Under the pieces are notes generated by a model. That model searched no databases and was not told the DNA's origin. It saw only the letters and a program-made list of their open reading frames with translations. From positions 1-16,357 of the forward strand of contig JABUEV010000005.1 of the NCBI GenBank assembly GCA_013314865.1: DNA of 16,357 nucleotides, read 5' to 3'. This DNA is from Bacteroidales bacterium. Its GTDB lineage: Bacteria > Bacteroidota > Bacteroidia > Bacteroidales > VadinHA17. A program made the position numbers and the translations under genes. Shown here piece by piece: positions 1 through 8,821 of this stretch (the first letter of the stretch is position 1; each line of letters starts with the position of its first letter).

Positions 1-172
1 CAGGCACATCTGAGGCTTTCAAATAACCCTCAATTTGCCCGGGATATATTTCCTTAATGCCCTTTGATATTTTTACATAATTGTACGATGCACAACCGTT
101 AATTGACAGGATCAATATTATTACTGTCAGCTTTATCGCATAATTTCTTTGAATGCTTATTTTGCCCCTCAT
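1..172 (-). CDS. Putative lipoprotein, 5' part only (runs off the window)
   Basis: An open frame of 57 codons starts with ATG at 172 and remains open to the window edge, so only the N-terminus is visible. It begins MRGKISIQRN, followed by a hydrophobic stretch (about residues 13-25) ending in LSINGC. This reads as a type II signal peptide with the lipidated cysteine at residue 27. The exported part then reads ASYNYVKISKGIKEIYPGQI and continues with no recognisable domain. The protein is probably anchored in the outer or inner membrane. It is divergent from the GH3 gene at 470, so a shared regulatory region is possible. Function is unknown: the visible part is too short to assign a family. The signal-peptide reading is direct; the lipoprotein call is inferred from it. 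Confidence 0.7.
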   Translation of the reverse strand, partial: MRGKISIQRNYAIKLTVIILILSINGCASYNYVKISKGIKEIYPGQIEGYLKASDVP

Positions 173-469
173 AACTGAAAAGTTTAATTAAATCAGATAT
201 TGAATTTAAACTTTTTTAAGCAAAATTTATCAAAAGAACTATGCAAATAGTCAGTCCGGGGAGCCTAAATTTTGTTTGTTACAATTAGTCCGGGTAATAA
301 ATTAAAGACAGAGCAGATAATCAATAAGTATCAGTTGGCTTTAGGTTAAATATTTCTTTATCTTTATTATCTTGAATGAAAAAATATTAAATTACCAACC
401 TGATCAATTCTTTGACAAACTCTACTCTGATAGGATAGCATATGTTGCAAATATTTAATTAAAAACCTT
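173..469. other. Divergent intergenic region between the lipoprotein and GH3 genes
   Basis: No gene is visible in these about 300 bases, which separate two divergent exported-protein genes. The region is very AT-rich. It contains a 10-bp inverted repeat (178-215, listed separately) and two copies of AGTCCGGG (253-260 and 287-294). Before the GH3 gene, TTTG at 411-414 and an imperfect TA-rich box around 436-447 could form a Bacteroidota promoter, but the match to TAnnTTTG is poor. No ribosome-binding site is visible before either start. Confidence 0.5.
178..215. repeat. 10-bp perfect inverted repeat upstream of the lipoprotein gene
   Basis: AAAAGTTTAA at 178-187 is answered by its exact reverse complement at 206-215, separated by 18 bases. 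It sits 6-43 bases upstream of the minus-strand start at 172. It could be an operator or a weak 5'-leader hairpin. It is AT-rich, so chance is a real possibility. Confidence 0.35.
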
Positions 470-2962
470 ATGAAAGCTTTTCAAAAAATCACAACGACAG
501 GAAAAATTCTGGCCATCCTGTTATTACTTGCAAGTGTTACTGCGTTGTTTACCACCTGTAAGACCAAAGATTATCCAAGAAAACCCCAGCGTTTAGGATC
601 GGGTAAGGTGAAATGGACTGAATCAATTACACCGGACGGATGGGTTCTTGTGACAAATGAAGGCGGGACTACTCTTGGATATTCCAACAAGTCAGGGCTT
701 AAGCTTATCCAGTCTGACGGATACGCCTTCAAAGATCTGAACAGAAACAACATGCTGGATATTTTTGAAGACTGGAGGGTTGACTATAACACAAGAGCCG
801 CGGCCATGGTTGATGAAATTCCCGTTGAACAGATGATGGGAATGAAGATGAATCCGTTCGGAATAGGGAGTGTAAATGCTGATGCACTCGATGATGCAAT
901 TAAGAATGCACTGAAATTTGGATACAGACAGTTGCGTGCCCCCGGTTCGAATACATCCGGTAAGGTGAAAGCCTCATGGAATAACATGGTACAGGAATAT
1001 ATTGAAAGTCTTGACAGCGTGGTTTGTATTCCTGCAGTTTGGATAGCTGATCCGAGATCGGGGGATGTATCAGAATGGCCATGCAACCTTGCAATGGCGG
1101 CAACATTCGATCCTGAAGTAGGAGCTGAATACGGAAGACTGATGTCAGAAGAATGGCGTGCCATGGGAATCTCTATGCAGGTAGCCACACAAATGGATCT
1201 GGCAACAGAACCGCGGTGGAAACGTATTTCCGGCACTTTCGGCGAGGATCCTGCATTGTCGATGGACATGGCCAGGGCTGTAATCAATGCATGGCAATCA
1301 ACCTATGACAAAGACGGAAATGACCTGGGATGGGGAGAACACAGCGTAAACAATCAGATGAAGCACTTTCCGGGAGACGGAGCTGCCGAAGGCGGTCGCG
1401 AATCACACACACGCGACGGAGCATATAACGTATTTCCGGGCGGACAGTTCTGGACTCATATTTTGCCGTTTGCCGCATGCATGGACCTTCCGGGCAAGAC
1501 TAAATGTGTGACTGCTGCAATGACAAACTTTTCTGTTGGGATTGAAGCTGACGGGTCGCCGGTTGGCGGTGAGCGCGTCGCCACGAGCTATAGCTCCTAT
1601 AAAATCAACACTGTTTTAAGGGGAATGTATGGCTGGGATGGCTATATCCTGACAGACTTTGGAATCATCACAGGAAAGAATTACGGTGTGGAAAACCTGA
1701 CTCCGGCCGAATGCATGCTGGCAATACTTGAGGCCGGCTGTGATGCTTTTGGCGGTGAAGGCCGCAATCCGCAGGAAAGCGTTAACCTTGCAATGGAAGC
1801 CTATAAACTTGGAGTTGCAAAACTCGGTGAGGAAGCAATGAATAAAATCATGAGGAAATCAACTGAGAGGATACTGAGAACCCACTTCAACATCGGAATA
1901 GTTGATAATCCCTATCTGAGTCTCGAGAAAGCAGAAACGGTTCCGAACAATGCAGAGCACAATGAAAGAGGCTTCCAGGCTATGCTGAAATCCATAGTGA
2001 TGCTCAAAAACAAGGGAAGCATCATTCACCGGGCAGTGGAAGGATCAGCCAAACCGACTGTATATATTCCTATGGTCTACTCTGAAGCAACTTCCGGCAG
2101 GGGAGCCAGACCTGCATCCGCCACACCTGTATTTAACCTGGAAACTGCCAGCGAATACTTCAATGTAGTAACTGATGAAATAGCAAAAAAACTTACTGGT
2201 CCGCCCGATGAAAATGGAAATCGCACTGTGTCGCCGAAAGACATTATACGGGCATCTGCAGAAAAAATAGCTCAATGCGACTTCGCTCTTGTCAGGATAA
2301 CCAGTCCTCAAAACGGTAATCCGACCTACATGGGTTTTGGAGGCATTACTACCGAGGGCAAAAAATATACGTATCTGCCTATTTCACTTCAATATCGTCC
2401 CTACACTGCAAATTCAGAATTCGTACGTAAGGAGTCCATCGGAGGAGACATGATTGAAGTAACTGAGACATCTCCTGAAGGCTATGGCGATTTAAAGACA
2501 AAGGTAAAAGAGAATCGTTCATATTTCGGCCAAACTGCAATCATCAGGAATGCAAGGGACCTGGATCTGGTACTGAACACCGCATCCTCTGCAAAGAAGG
2601 TAATTGTTGCCGTAGACGCATCAAATCCGATGGTGTTTAATGAGTTCGAGAGCAAAGTAGATGCAATACTGGTGGGATTTGGTGGCGACAGGTCAGCCTT
2701 TCTCCCCGACAAGGCATTCCTTGAGATAATTTCCGGAAGGGTAGAGCCGTCGGGACTGCTTCCGCTTCAAATGCCGGCAAATATGGAAACCGTGGAGGCA
2801 CAATTCGAAGATGTTCCGAGGGACATGAAATGTCATGTTGACAGCGAAGGCAACACATATGACTTCGCCTTCGGGCTTAATTGGTCGGGTGTAATAAAGG
2901 ACGGCCGTACAGCAAAATATAATGTGCCTCCTATTACAGGTAAGCCGCCTGAAAAGAATTAG
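470..2962 (+). CDS. Glycoside hydrolase family 3 lipoprotein (beta-glucosidase-like)
   Basis: This 830-residue protein is an exported GH3 enzyme, expected to release sugars from the non-reducing end of beta-linked oligosaccharides with retention of configuration. A hydrophobic signal (about 12-27) ends in TALFTTC, giving a probable lipid-anchored Cys30. Residues 89-103 contain DLNRNNMLDIFEDWR, a DxNxN calcium-loop-like motif that in this clade precedes the catalytic barrel. The barrel (about 105-470) carries the KHFPGDG motif (Lys298-His299) and the nucleophile motif GYILTDF with Asp396. The C-terminal alpha/beta sandwich (about 520-800) contains the VGFGGDR and SGLLPLQMP segments typical of family 3. 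No fibronectin-III-like tail is obvious. The start is supported by the signal peptide. It stands alone, convergent with the efflux operon, with no SusC/D genes in view. Substrate cannot be set from sequence alone. Confidence 0.92.
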   Translation: MKAFQKITTTGKILAILLLLASVTALFTTCKTKDYPRKPQRLGSGKVKWTESITPDGWVLVTNEGGTTLGYSNKSGLKLIQSDGYAFKDLNRNNMLDIFEDWRVDYNTRAAAMVDEIPVEQMMGMKMNPFGIGSVNADALDDAIKNALKFGYRQLRAPGSNTSGKVKASWNNMVQEYIESLDSVVCIPAVWIADPRSGDVSEWPCNLAMAATFDPEVGAEYGRLMSEEWRAMGISMQVATQMDLATEPRWKRISGTFGEDPALSMDMARAVINAWQSTYDKDGNDLGWGEHSVNNQMKHFPGDGAAEGGRESHTRDGAYNVFPGGQFWTHILPFAACMDLPGKTKCVTAAMTNFSVGIEADGSPVGGERVATSYSSYKINTVLRGMYGWDGYILTDFGIITGKNYGVENLTPAECMLAILEAGCDAFGGEGRNPQESVNLAMEAYKLGVAKLGEEAMNKIMRKSTERILRTHFNIGIVDNPYLSLEKAETVPNNAEHNERGFQAMLKSIVMLKNKGSIIHRAVEGSAKPTVYIPMVYSEATSGRGARPASATPVFNLETASEYFNVVTDEIAKKLTGPPDENGNRTVSPKDIIRASAEKIAQCDFALVRITSPQNGNPTYMGFGGITTEGKKYTYLPISLQYRPYTANSEFVRKESIGGDMIEVTETSPEGYGDLKTKVKENRSYFGQTAIIRNARDLDLVLNTASSAKKVIVAVDASNPMVFNEFESKVDAILVGFGGDRSAFLPDKAFLEIISGRVEPSGLLPLQMPANMETVEAQFEDVPRDMKCHVDSEGNTYDFAFGLNWSGVIKDGRTAKYNVPPITGKPPEKN

Positions 2963-3046
2963 TCAAGACTTAAACTGACAGACAGATAGAATTTAATATA
3001 CGGTACTTAAACACTGCTCTATTCATCAAGGGAGGAGAAATATAAT

Positions 3047-3070
3047 AATGCCGATGCTTTAAAAGGCATT
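3047..3070. terminator. Weak hairpin between convergent genes, possible terminator
   Basis: AATGCC at 3047-3052 pairs with GGCATT at 3065-3070 across a 12-base loop in the 145-base gap between the convergent GH3 and RND genes. Only a short non-continuous T-rich stretch follows on either strand. The position fits a bidirectional terminator but the stem is weak. Confidence 0.25.
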
Positions 3071-3107
3071 CTTTGCAAATCAATGCTTGAATAACTCTAT
3101 AAGACAC

Positions 3108-6100
3108 TTACTCAACCATTAACCGTTCAATGTCGAGACTATTCAAGTGTGCCTTATGCCGCTTGCCTGAGTGGAGGATTTTATACATTACAGGAACCAC
3201 AATCAGAGTCAGGAATGTAGATGTTGACATTCCACCGATTATCACCCAAGCAAGACCGTTCCGCAATTCAGCTCCGGATCCTGACGAAAGAGCTACGGGG
3301 AGCATCCCGATGATTGTTGAAAGGGCTGTCATCAGAATTGGACGGGTACGTATCTGCACGGCCTGAACAAGTGCTTCATTGATCTCTTTCCCTTCCTTTA
3401 TTGCATCATTGGCGAAATCAACCAACAGTATGGCATTCTTCCCCACGAGTCCGATAAGCATGACAAGTCCCAGCATGCCGTAAACACTTAATGCAGTGTT
3501 AGTAAGAGCCAGGGCAAGAATCGCTCCCAGGATTGCAAGAGGAATAGAAAACAGAACAGCAAATGGATCAGTCCAGTTATTATAAAGGACTACTAGGGAA
3601 AGATAAATAAGCACTATAGATAAAAGAAGTGCACCGGTCATGACGCTCATGGAATCGCCCATTGACTGCATATCACCGGTTACAACGAGTCTGATCCCCT
3701 GAGGTTTTTTCATCTTATCAATTCGGTTTCTGAATTCCTGAGAAACCTCTCCGGCAGTTGCACCCAGAACCTGTGTCCGGATTGTCACCGAACTGTTGCG
3801 GTTAAACCTTTCGAGACGGCTTGGACCGGTTCCAAGAGTTACATCAGCAAATTGCGACAGGCGGATTGCTTCACCCCGGTTATTAATGAAGGTCAGGTTG
3901 CCCACATCCTCCACCTGCTCCCTGTAAGCCTTGTCCGATCTTATATTAATATCATATTCATAGTTGTTTTCAGTATACTTTAGTGAGTTGTTCCCCTGAT
4001 ATGTCATCTGCATAGTAAAACCTACATTTTCGAGTGTAAGGCCGAGAGAAGACATCTTGTCACGGTCAACAGCCACATTTATTTCAGGAGTGCCGCTTTC
4101 CACTGACAGTTCCTGCTGCATCGTACCGGGAATGGAACGCATCACATCAAGCGCCTGCTCGGCGAAAATCATTACCGAATCGGCATTATTGCCTGTAATT
4201 ACATATTCAACCGCTGCCTTGGCAGCCTGCCCTGTTACTGCGACACTAAAGATTTTTACTTTCGCATCAACAAGGTAATCAGACAGGGACTTTTTGATTT
4301 TTGCAATATACAGCCTTGTATTTTCGTCACGCAGTCTTGACGGCACAAGCTTCACATTCAGCTCCGCAAGGTATGGAGTCCCCCGCGTGCTCTGAGTGTT
4401 GTCACTTGTGAGACCCACCATTGTGACAACCTTGCTGACCTCAGGTCTGGCCCGGAACCAGTCTTCAGCTTTCCGTACAAGTGCATTCGATTCTTCAAGT
4501 GAGATATCCCTTGGCATTTCCATCTGCATGATAAACTCGCCCCTGTCCACTTCGGGCAAAAATTCAAATCCAATGAATCCAAGCGGGAAAAGTGAAAAAA
4601 CGGCAACTGTAATTACAAAAATAATCAGAGCAACCCATCTTTTATGAAAAAGCGCCCACTTTAACAGCTTCGATACCCAGAGGCCAAATGCGGCTATTGT
4701 TTTTTCAAATCCAATCAATATCTTCTCAAACAGGTTTTTTCCTGTCAGCATCTGGATGTTCCCAAACCTGGAAGTAAGAAGAGGAACAAGGGTAAGTGCG
4801 GCAAGAAGACTGACAAGAATTGAGAATATTATCACCCCGCAGAACTGCCTGAGAATGTCTGAAACAAGCGTATTTGTCAGAGCAATGGGAAGGAAGACAA
4901 TGACAAGTACAACTGTTATTGAAATTATGGTGAACCCTATCTCCTTTATGGCATCCCATGATGCACGTACCCTGTTTTTACCCATCTCGATATGACGATA
5001 CACGTTTTCGATGACTACAATTGCATCGTCCACAAGCACTCCGATAACCAGCGAGAGGCCGAGCAATGACATGAGGTTAAGAGAAAAATTAAAAAGATTC
5101 ATGCCGATGAAAGCCGAAATAAGAGATACAGGCACAACAACCATTACCACGATTGCATTCCTGAAATTGTGAAGGAAAAGTAACATTACAAGTGACACAA
5201 GCAACACCGCCAGCAGAAGGTCCTTGAGTACCGATGAGATTGATTCACGAGTAAAGTCAGTTGAGTCCTGGGCAATCTCAATGTTAAGGCCGTTTCCCGA
5301 ATACTCTTTTTCAAGGGACTCAATTGTCTTCCGGACATTATTACTTACGTCAACCGCATTCGCGTCTGATTGCTTATAAATATTGATCAGGATGGCATCC
5401 TCACCGTTAACCCTGGCAAGGCTCGAAGGATCTTTTATTGCATCCGTAATTTCAGCAATATCCTGCAACCTGACCAGTGCGCCGGTTTGAGAAGTCATCA
5501 CTACCAGGTTTCTGATTTCATCCACGCTTGTGAATTTCCCTGAAAGACGGATTGCGGTCTGGGTCTCTGAATTCTGGATGCTTCCTGTCGGGAACTCAAG
5601 ATTGGAAGATCTTATCAAACCCTGAATCTGGGCGGGTGTGACACCCAGAGCCCGCATCCTTGTGGCATCAAGATTTAACTGTATTTCCCTTTGTAATCCA
5701 CCCACGAGAGTACCCTTCGAGACACCCTTTATACCTGAGAGTTGCGGAAGAATACGCTTGTCCATCAGATCAAAAAACTGTGTCGGTTCCAGATCTGAAG
5801 TCGCTGATAAAATAATTATCGCCTTGTCATCTACAGTCACCTTTGAAATAACCGGTGACAATACTGACACGGGAAGCTGTGATCTTTTCGCATCGATTAA
5901 GTTCTGGGCATTGGTTATGGATTTGTCTATGTCAGTCCCGTATTTGAATGTGACAAAAAGCATCGACAGGCTCTCATAGGAATAGGACTGTATCTTGTCA
6001 ATGCCTTCCATGCTTGAAAGAGCATCCTCGACCTTGCGGGTCACTGAATTCTCAACTTCCGATGGTGATGCACCAGGGTACATGATCTGGACATTTATCA

Positions 6101-6230
6101 CCGGGGGAGTGAATTTCGGCATAAGCTCGGCACTCAGTTTTTTATAACTTATAAAACCAAGTATTGCCAGAACCGAAAACAGAACAATTACATATACAGG
6201 TCTCTTTATTGAAATTTCGGAAATTTTCAT
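3108..6230 (-). CDS. RND efflux transporter, inner-membrane pump (AcrB/HAE1-like)
   Basis: This 1040-residue protein has the length and plan of a proton-driven RND multidrug pump, the inner-membrane engine of a tripartite exporter. A first membrane segment (about 11-29) is followed by a large periplasmic loop, a membrane block (about 335-480), a second periplasmic loop and a closing membrane block (about 845-1020). The proton relay is visible: adjacent aspartates D401-D402 in GVLVDDAIVVIEN (TM4) and lysine K931 in LIGLVGKNAILLVDFAND (TM10). RPILMTALSTIIGMLPVAL is the usual conserved signature before the last helices. It is the last gene of the operon, 64 bases after the adaptor. It is complete with no frame problems. 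Whether it exports drugs, bile-like compounds, lipids or a metabolite cannot be read from sequence; the intact Asp/Lys relay fits the HAE family better than a heavy-metal pump. Confidence 0.95.
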   Translation of the reverse strand: MKISEISIKRPVYVIVLFSVLAILGFISYKKLSAELMPKFTPPVINVQIMYPGASPSEVENSVTRKVEDALSSMEGIDKIQSYSYESLSMLFVTFKYGTDIDKSITNAQNLIDAKRSQLPVSVLSPVISKVTVDDKAIIILSATSDLEPTQFFDLMDKRILPQLSGIKGVSKGTLVGGLQREIQLNLDATRMRALGVTPAQIQGLIRSSNLEFPTGSIQNSETQTAIRLSGKFTSVDEIRNLVVMTSQTGALVRLQDIAEITDAIKDPSSLARVNGEDAILINIYKQSDANAVDVSNNVRKTIESLEKEYSGNGLNIEIAQDSTDFTRESISSVLKDLLLAVLLVSLVMLLFLHNFRNAIVVMVVVPVSLISAFIGMNLFNFSLNLMSLLGLSLVIGVLVDDAIVVIENVYRHIEMGKNRVRASWDAIKEIGFTIISITVVLVIVFLPIALTNTLVSDILRQFCGVIIFSILVSLLAALTLVPLLTSRFGNIQMLTGKNLFEKILIGFEKTIAAFGLWVSKLLKWALFHKRWVALIIFVITVAVFSLFPLGFIGFEFLPEVDRGEFIMQMEMPRDISLEESNALVRKAEDWFRARPEVSKVVTMVGLTSDNTQSTRGTPYLAELNVKLVPSRLRDENTRLYIAKIKKSLSDYLVDAKVKIFSVAVTGQAAKAAVEYVITGNNADSVMIFAEQALDVMRSIPGTMQQELSVESGTPEINVAVDRDKMSSLGLTLENVGFTMQMTYQGNNSLKYTENNYEYDINIRSDKAYREQVEDVGNLTFINNRGEAIRLSQFADVTLGTGPSRLERFNRNSSVTIRTQVLGATAGEVSQEFRNRIDKMKKPQGIRLVVTGDMQSMGDSMSVMTGALLLSIVLIYLSLVVLYNNWTDPFAVLFSIPLAILGAILALALTNTALSVYGMLGLVMLIGLVGKNAILLVDFANDAIKEGKEINEALVQAVQIRTRPILMTALSTIIGMLPVALSSGSGAELRNGLAWVIIGGMSTSTFLTLIVVPVMYKILHSGKRHKAHLNSLDIERLMVE

Positions 6231-6294
6231 CTGTGCTTTTTTTAGTCAGTTCTGAACGCTTCTCTTTTACAATATTTTTTGAAAGCGCTATGGT

Positions 6295-7356
6295 TTACCT
6301 GTCAGTTTTGTTCCTGACCATTACTCCATCCGACACGTTAATCAGTCCTGCAACAATTATACTGTCGCCAGCCTGTAATCCGTCAAGAATTTCAACCTTA
6401 TTGCCGATCATTGAACCAACAGTCACCTCCTTTTCTGCGGCCTTTCCGTTAGTGACTGTAAAGACTTTTGCATTTTTCACACTCCCGGTAATGGCACTCC
6501 TCGGGATCATAATTACTTTGTTCTCAGATTCAATATCAAAATAAGCGGTCACATACATCCCGGCTTTAAGGTTCTTCTTTTCAGAGCCTGAAATAGTTAT
6601 TTCAACCGGATAATTCAGTGACCTGTCTGCTTTTGATCCGACAAACGTAATCTCCCCGATGTATTTTTCTCCGGGAAAAACATTGCAACTGATTGTAACA
6701 TTCTGACCCTCTTTCAGGAGCATGACCTGTCTTTCAGTAACATTGCAAACAGCCCTTAGCCGGGAGTCATCCATAATGTCGAAAAGCCTGGCACCTGGAT
6801 TGAGATATGTTCCGACCTCTACATATCGCTTTACCACTGTTCCTGAAATTGGTGATTTGATCCTTGCATCCTCAAGACGCCTTTTACTGCTTATATACCT
6901 GCTCTCAGCAGCGGCAAACTGCGTCCTGATGGTTTCCAGCTGCTGATCAGTTACTCCCCCGCTCATATTGGCATTTGTAAACCGTTCAAGGTCGGTCTTT
7001 AACGCATTGTACGCTGCCTCGCTCGCTGCAAAATCTGCCTTAAGCATCTCATCATCGACCTGAACCAGTATCTTCCCCTTGCTGACTACTGTTCCTTCAT
7101 CAGCAAATACTTCAAGCACCCTGCCAGATACATCGGAAACAAAAGAGAGCTCACGGAATGGTTCAAGTGAGCCGTTGGATATGAAACTCCGGTTAAAGGG
7201 TTCCTCAGTGACTTCAATAATCCCCACAGTTACACTTGCAGAGGCCTCAGAAGCAATCTGAGTTTGTTCTGAACTGCGATTTTTATTGATCACCAGGATT
7301 ACAATAATTACAGCTATAATAGCCAGTACTGCGATTATGGGCCAAACTTTTTTCAT
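6295..7356 (-). CDS. RND periplasmic adaptor subunit (HlyD/AcrA-type membrane fusion protein)
   Basis: This 353-residue adaptor would bridge the RND pump and the TolC-like channel. The N-terminus (MKKVWPIIAV and following hydrophobic residues to about 23) is one membrane anchor with no lipobox cysteine, so the protein is probably tethered by a helix. The first half of the split biotinyl-lipoyl-like domain reads LEPFRELSFVSDVSGRVLEV at about 62-81. A short helical hairpin follows (about 105-160), then the second lipoyl half with IKSPISGTVVKRYVEVGTYL. The beta-barrel and membrane-proximal domains include LKAGMYVTAYFDIE near the C-terminus. The hairpin is short compared with AcrA, as in many Bacteroidota adaptors. 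It lies 97 bases downstream of the tolC-like gene and 64 upstream of the pump, so all are probably co-transcribed. Confidence 0.93.
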   Translation of the reverse strand: MKKVWPIIAVLAIIAVIIVILVINKNRSSEQTQIASEASASVTVGIIEVTEEPFNRSFISNGSLEPFRELSFVSDVSGRVLEVFADEGTVVSKGKILVQVDDEMLKADFAASEAAYNALKTDLERFTNANMSGGVTDQQLETIRTQFAAAESRYISSKRRLEDARIKSPISGTVVKRYVEVGTYLNPGARLFDIMDDSRLRAVCNVTERQVMLLKEGQNVTISCNVFPGEKYIGEITFVGSKADRSLNYPVEITISGSEKKNLKAGMYVTAYFDIESENKVIMIPRSAITGSVKNAKVFTVTNGKAAEKEVTVGSMIGNKVEILDGLQAGDSIIVAGLINVSDGVMVRNKTDR

Positions 7357-7393
7357 AATTATTAAGATATTGCCTCCCCTGACTGCCCCTGAG

Positions 7394-7407
7394 GAACCTC
7401 CAGGTTC
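7394..7407. repeat. Small near-palindrome in the tolC-adaptor gap
   Basis: GAACCT and AGGTTC flank two bases in the 97-base gap within the efflux operon. It could form a small intra-operon RNA hairpin that affects the balance of distal gene expression or transcript stability, but there is no T-tract to make it a terminator. Confidence 0.2.
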
Positions 7408-7453
7408 AGCATTGTCTGTTATTTAAAAACTTTTAGTATTCATAATCATTGGT

Positions 7454-8821
7454 TTACCTGACCAGCTCCCTTATATTTCCGCTGGCTTTAAGAAGCTCTA
7501 TGTACCCCTTCATGAAATTATTAAGTGCATCCGCATAGCTCATCTGCGCCTGTATGAGAGATGAGTTTGCGTTAAGTACATCTGACATCGAAGCTATGCC
7601 TTCTGAATAATTCCTTTCGGTAATGCGGTACACCTCTTCTGCAAGAGCCATGTTTTCCCTCTGGACATTAATTGCACTTCGACTATCTTCCAGTTTTAAC
7701 AATGCATTTTCATATGCCATGCTGAGAGACTGTTCAAGGATGATCCCGTCTTCCCTGGTTTTGAGGATCTCGAATTCTGCCTGCTTTATTTTTGAGTTTC
7801 TTGAAAGACCTCCAAACAGAGGAACACGAAGGTTCAAACCTGCCATAGCTGATCCGTACCAGTAATTTGTTTCCCCCGTGAAAAACTCATCTGAAACGCC
7901 GTTATAGTTATAATTGATTATGGCTGTCAAAACTGGAAATTTTTCATACACTGCGCTCTTTCGTTGCAGCTGCTGTAAATTTTGCTGATGGTTCAGCATT
8001 TTGTAAGATGTATGAAGCTTTGGATCGAATGTGTGAAAATCTCCCGTTTTTATCTGCTTTTCAATTGCTTCGAGATTGATCTTTTCAATTTCCAGGTCAC
8101 CAGATATATCCATTCCCATCTGCAGTTTCAGCAGGTTTTTCTGCACTTCGACACCATTTCGGACTGAAGCTCTTTGTGTGATCATGTTAGTCCTTGTAAC
8201 CTTTAACCTGTCCAGATCCACTTTCCTGATTAACCCGCTGGCGTAGTTTGCTTCCATTGAAGTCAGTACAGAATCAATTATTTCGATGCTCCTGCCAAAC
8301 ATGTAGTCAGCGTATTCCGTCGCCTGAATTGCATAAAAGAGGTTGGCAGTCTGACTGATAACATCCTCTTCCCTGGCCTCGGCGGCAAGTGAGGTCAGTT
8401 CTTCAGCCGTTCTGGCAATTTCTACAGCATTGAAAAGGGAGAGGTTTATAATTTGCTGGTTAAGGGCAACCCCAATCCCGGCTGAATAGTTGGTCCCCAT
8501 TTCGATCGTCAAATATTTGGCTGCATTGGGATCCTGCATGTTCGGAGGAAGGAAGCTGTTAATGAAATTGGGCATTATAAACCGTGGTTTCTGAATGTTG
8601 TAGTTCAGATTGCCGGAACCTGATATTTGCGGCAATAAGGCTCCAATTATTTCTTGCTTCGTCTTTATGGATTTATCCAAATCATACTGTGCTTTACGTA
8701 TATTATGGTTGTTTTCCAGGGCAAACTTCAGACAGCTCTGAAGATCAAATACCTGCTGTGCACCAGCATTTGCACTTAAACATGCAATTAAGGTGAACAA
8801 AACAATTCCGGCTTTATTCAT
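7454..8821 (-). CDS. TolC-family outer-membrane efflux channel
   Basis: The protein is the outer-membrane exit duct of the tripartite pump. An upstream ATG at 8947 would add 42 residues without export features. I chose ATG 8821, giving 455 residues, because it begins MNKAGIVLFTLIACLSANAG and so places a signal peptide at the N-terminus with cleavage after AGA before QQVFDLQSC. The mature part starts with the family opening (FDLQSCLKFALENNHNIRKA) and shows two similar helical halves rich in long heptad-like helices, each ending in a strand hairpin, as in TolC. The second half ends SMSDVLNANSSLIQAQMSYA, a standard family signature, and the length is normal. The start codon overlaps the end of tetR by 8 bp (8814-8821), suggesting translational coupling. 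Confidence 0.92.
   Translation of the reverse strand: MNKAGIVLFTLIACLSANAGAQQVFDLQSCLKFALENNHNIRKAQYDLDKSIKTKQEIIGALLPQISGSGNLNYNIQKPRFIMPNFINSFLPPNMQDPNAAKYLTIEMGTNYSAGIGVALNQQIINLSLFNAVEIARTAEELTSLAAEAREEDVISQTANLFYAIQATEYADYMFGRSIEIIDSVLTSMEANYASGLIRKVDLDRLKVTRTNMITQRASVRNGVEVQKNLLKLQMGMDISGDLEIEKINLEAIEKQIKTGDFHTFDPKLHTSYKMLNHQQNLQQLQRKSAVYEKFPVLTAIINYNYNGVSDEFFTGETNYWYGSAMAGLNLRVPLFGGLSRNSKIKQAEFEILKTREDGIILEQSLSMAYENALLKLEDSRSAINVQRENMALAEEVYRITERNYSEGIASMSDVLNANSSLIQAQMSYADALNNFMKGYIELLKASGNIRELVR

Noticed and set aside
784..1287. Minus-strand open frame of 167 codons inside the GH3 gene
   Set aside because: It lies wholly opposite a convincing GH3 coding region and its translation has no domain or signal of its own.
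3031..3062. Purine-rich GGAGGAG followed by ATG and a five-codon frame (ending TAA at 3060-3062)
   Set aside because: It resembles a ribosome-binding site with a tiny peptide, but lies between convergent genes with no downstream gene on that strand. Nothing supports translation.
6164..6544. Plus-strand open frame of 126 codons with hydrophobic segments
   Set aside because: It is the antisense of the pump and adaptor gene ends. The hydrophobicity mirrors the opposite coding strand.
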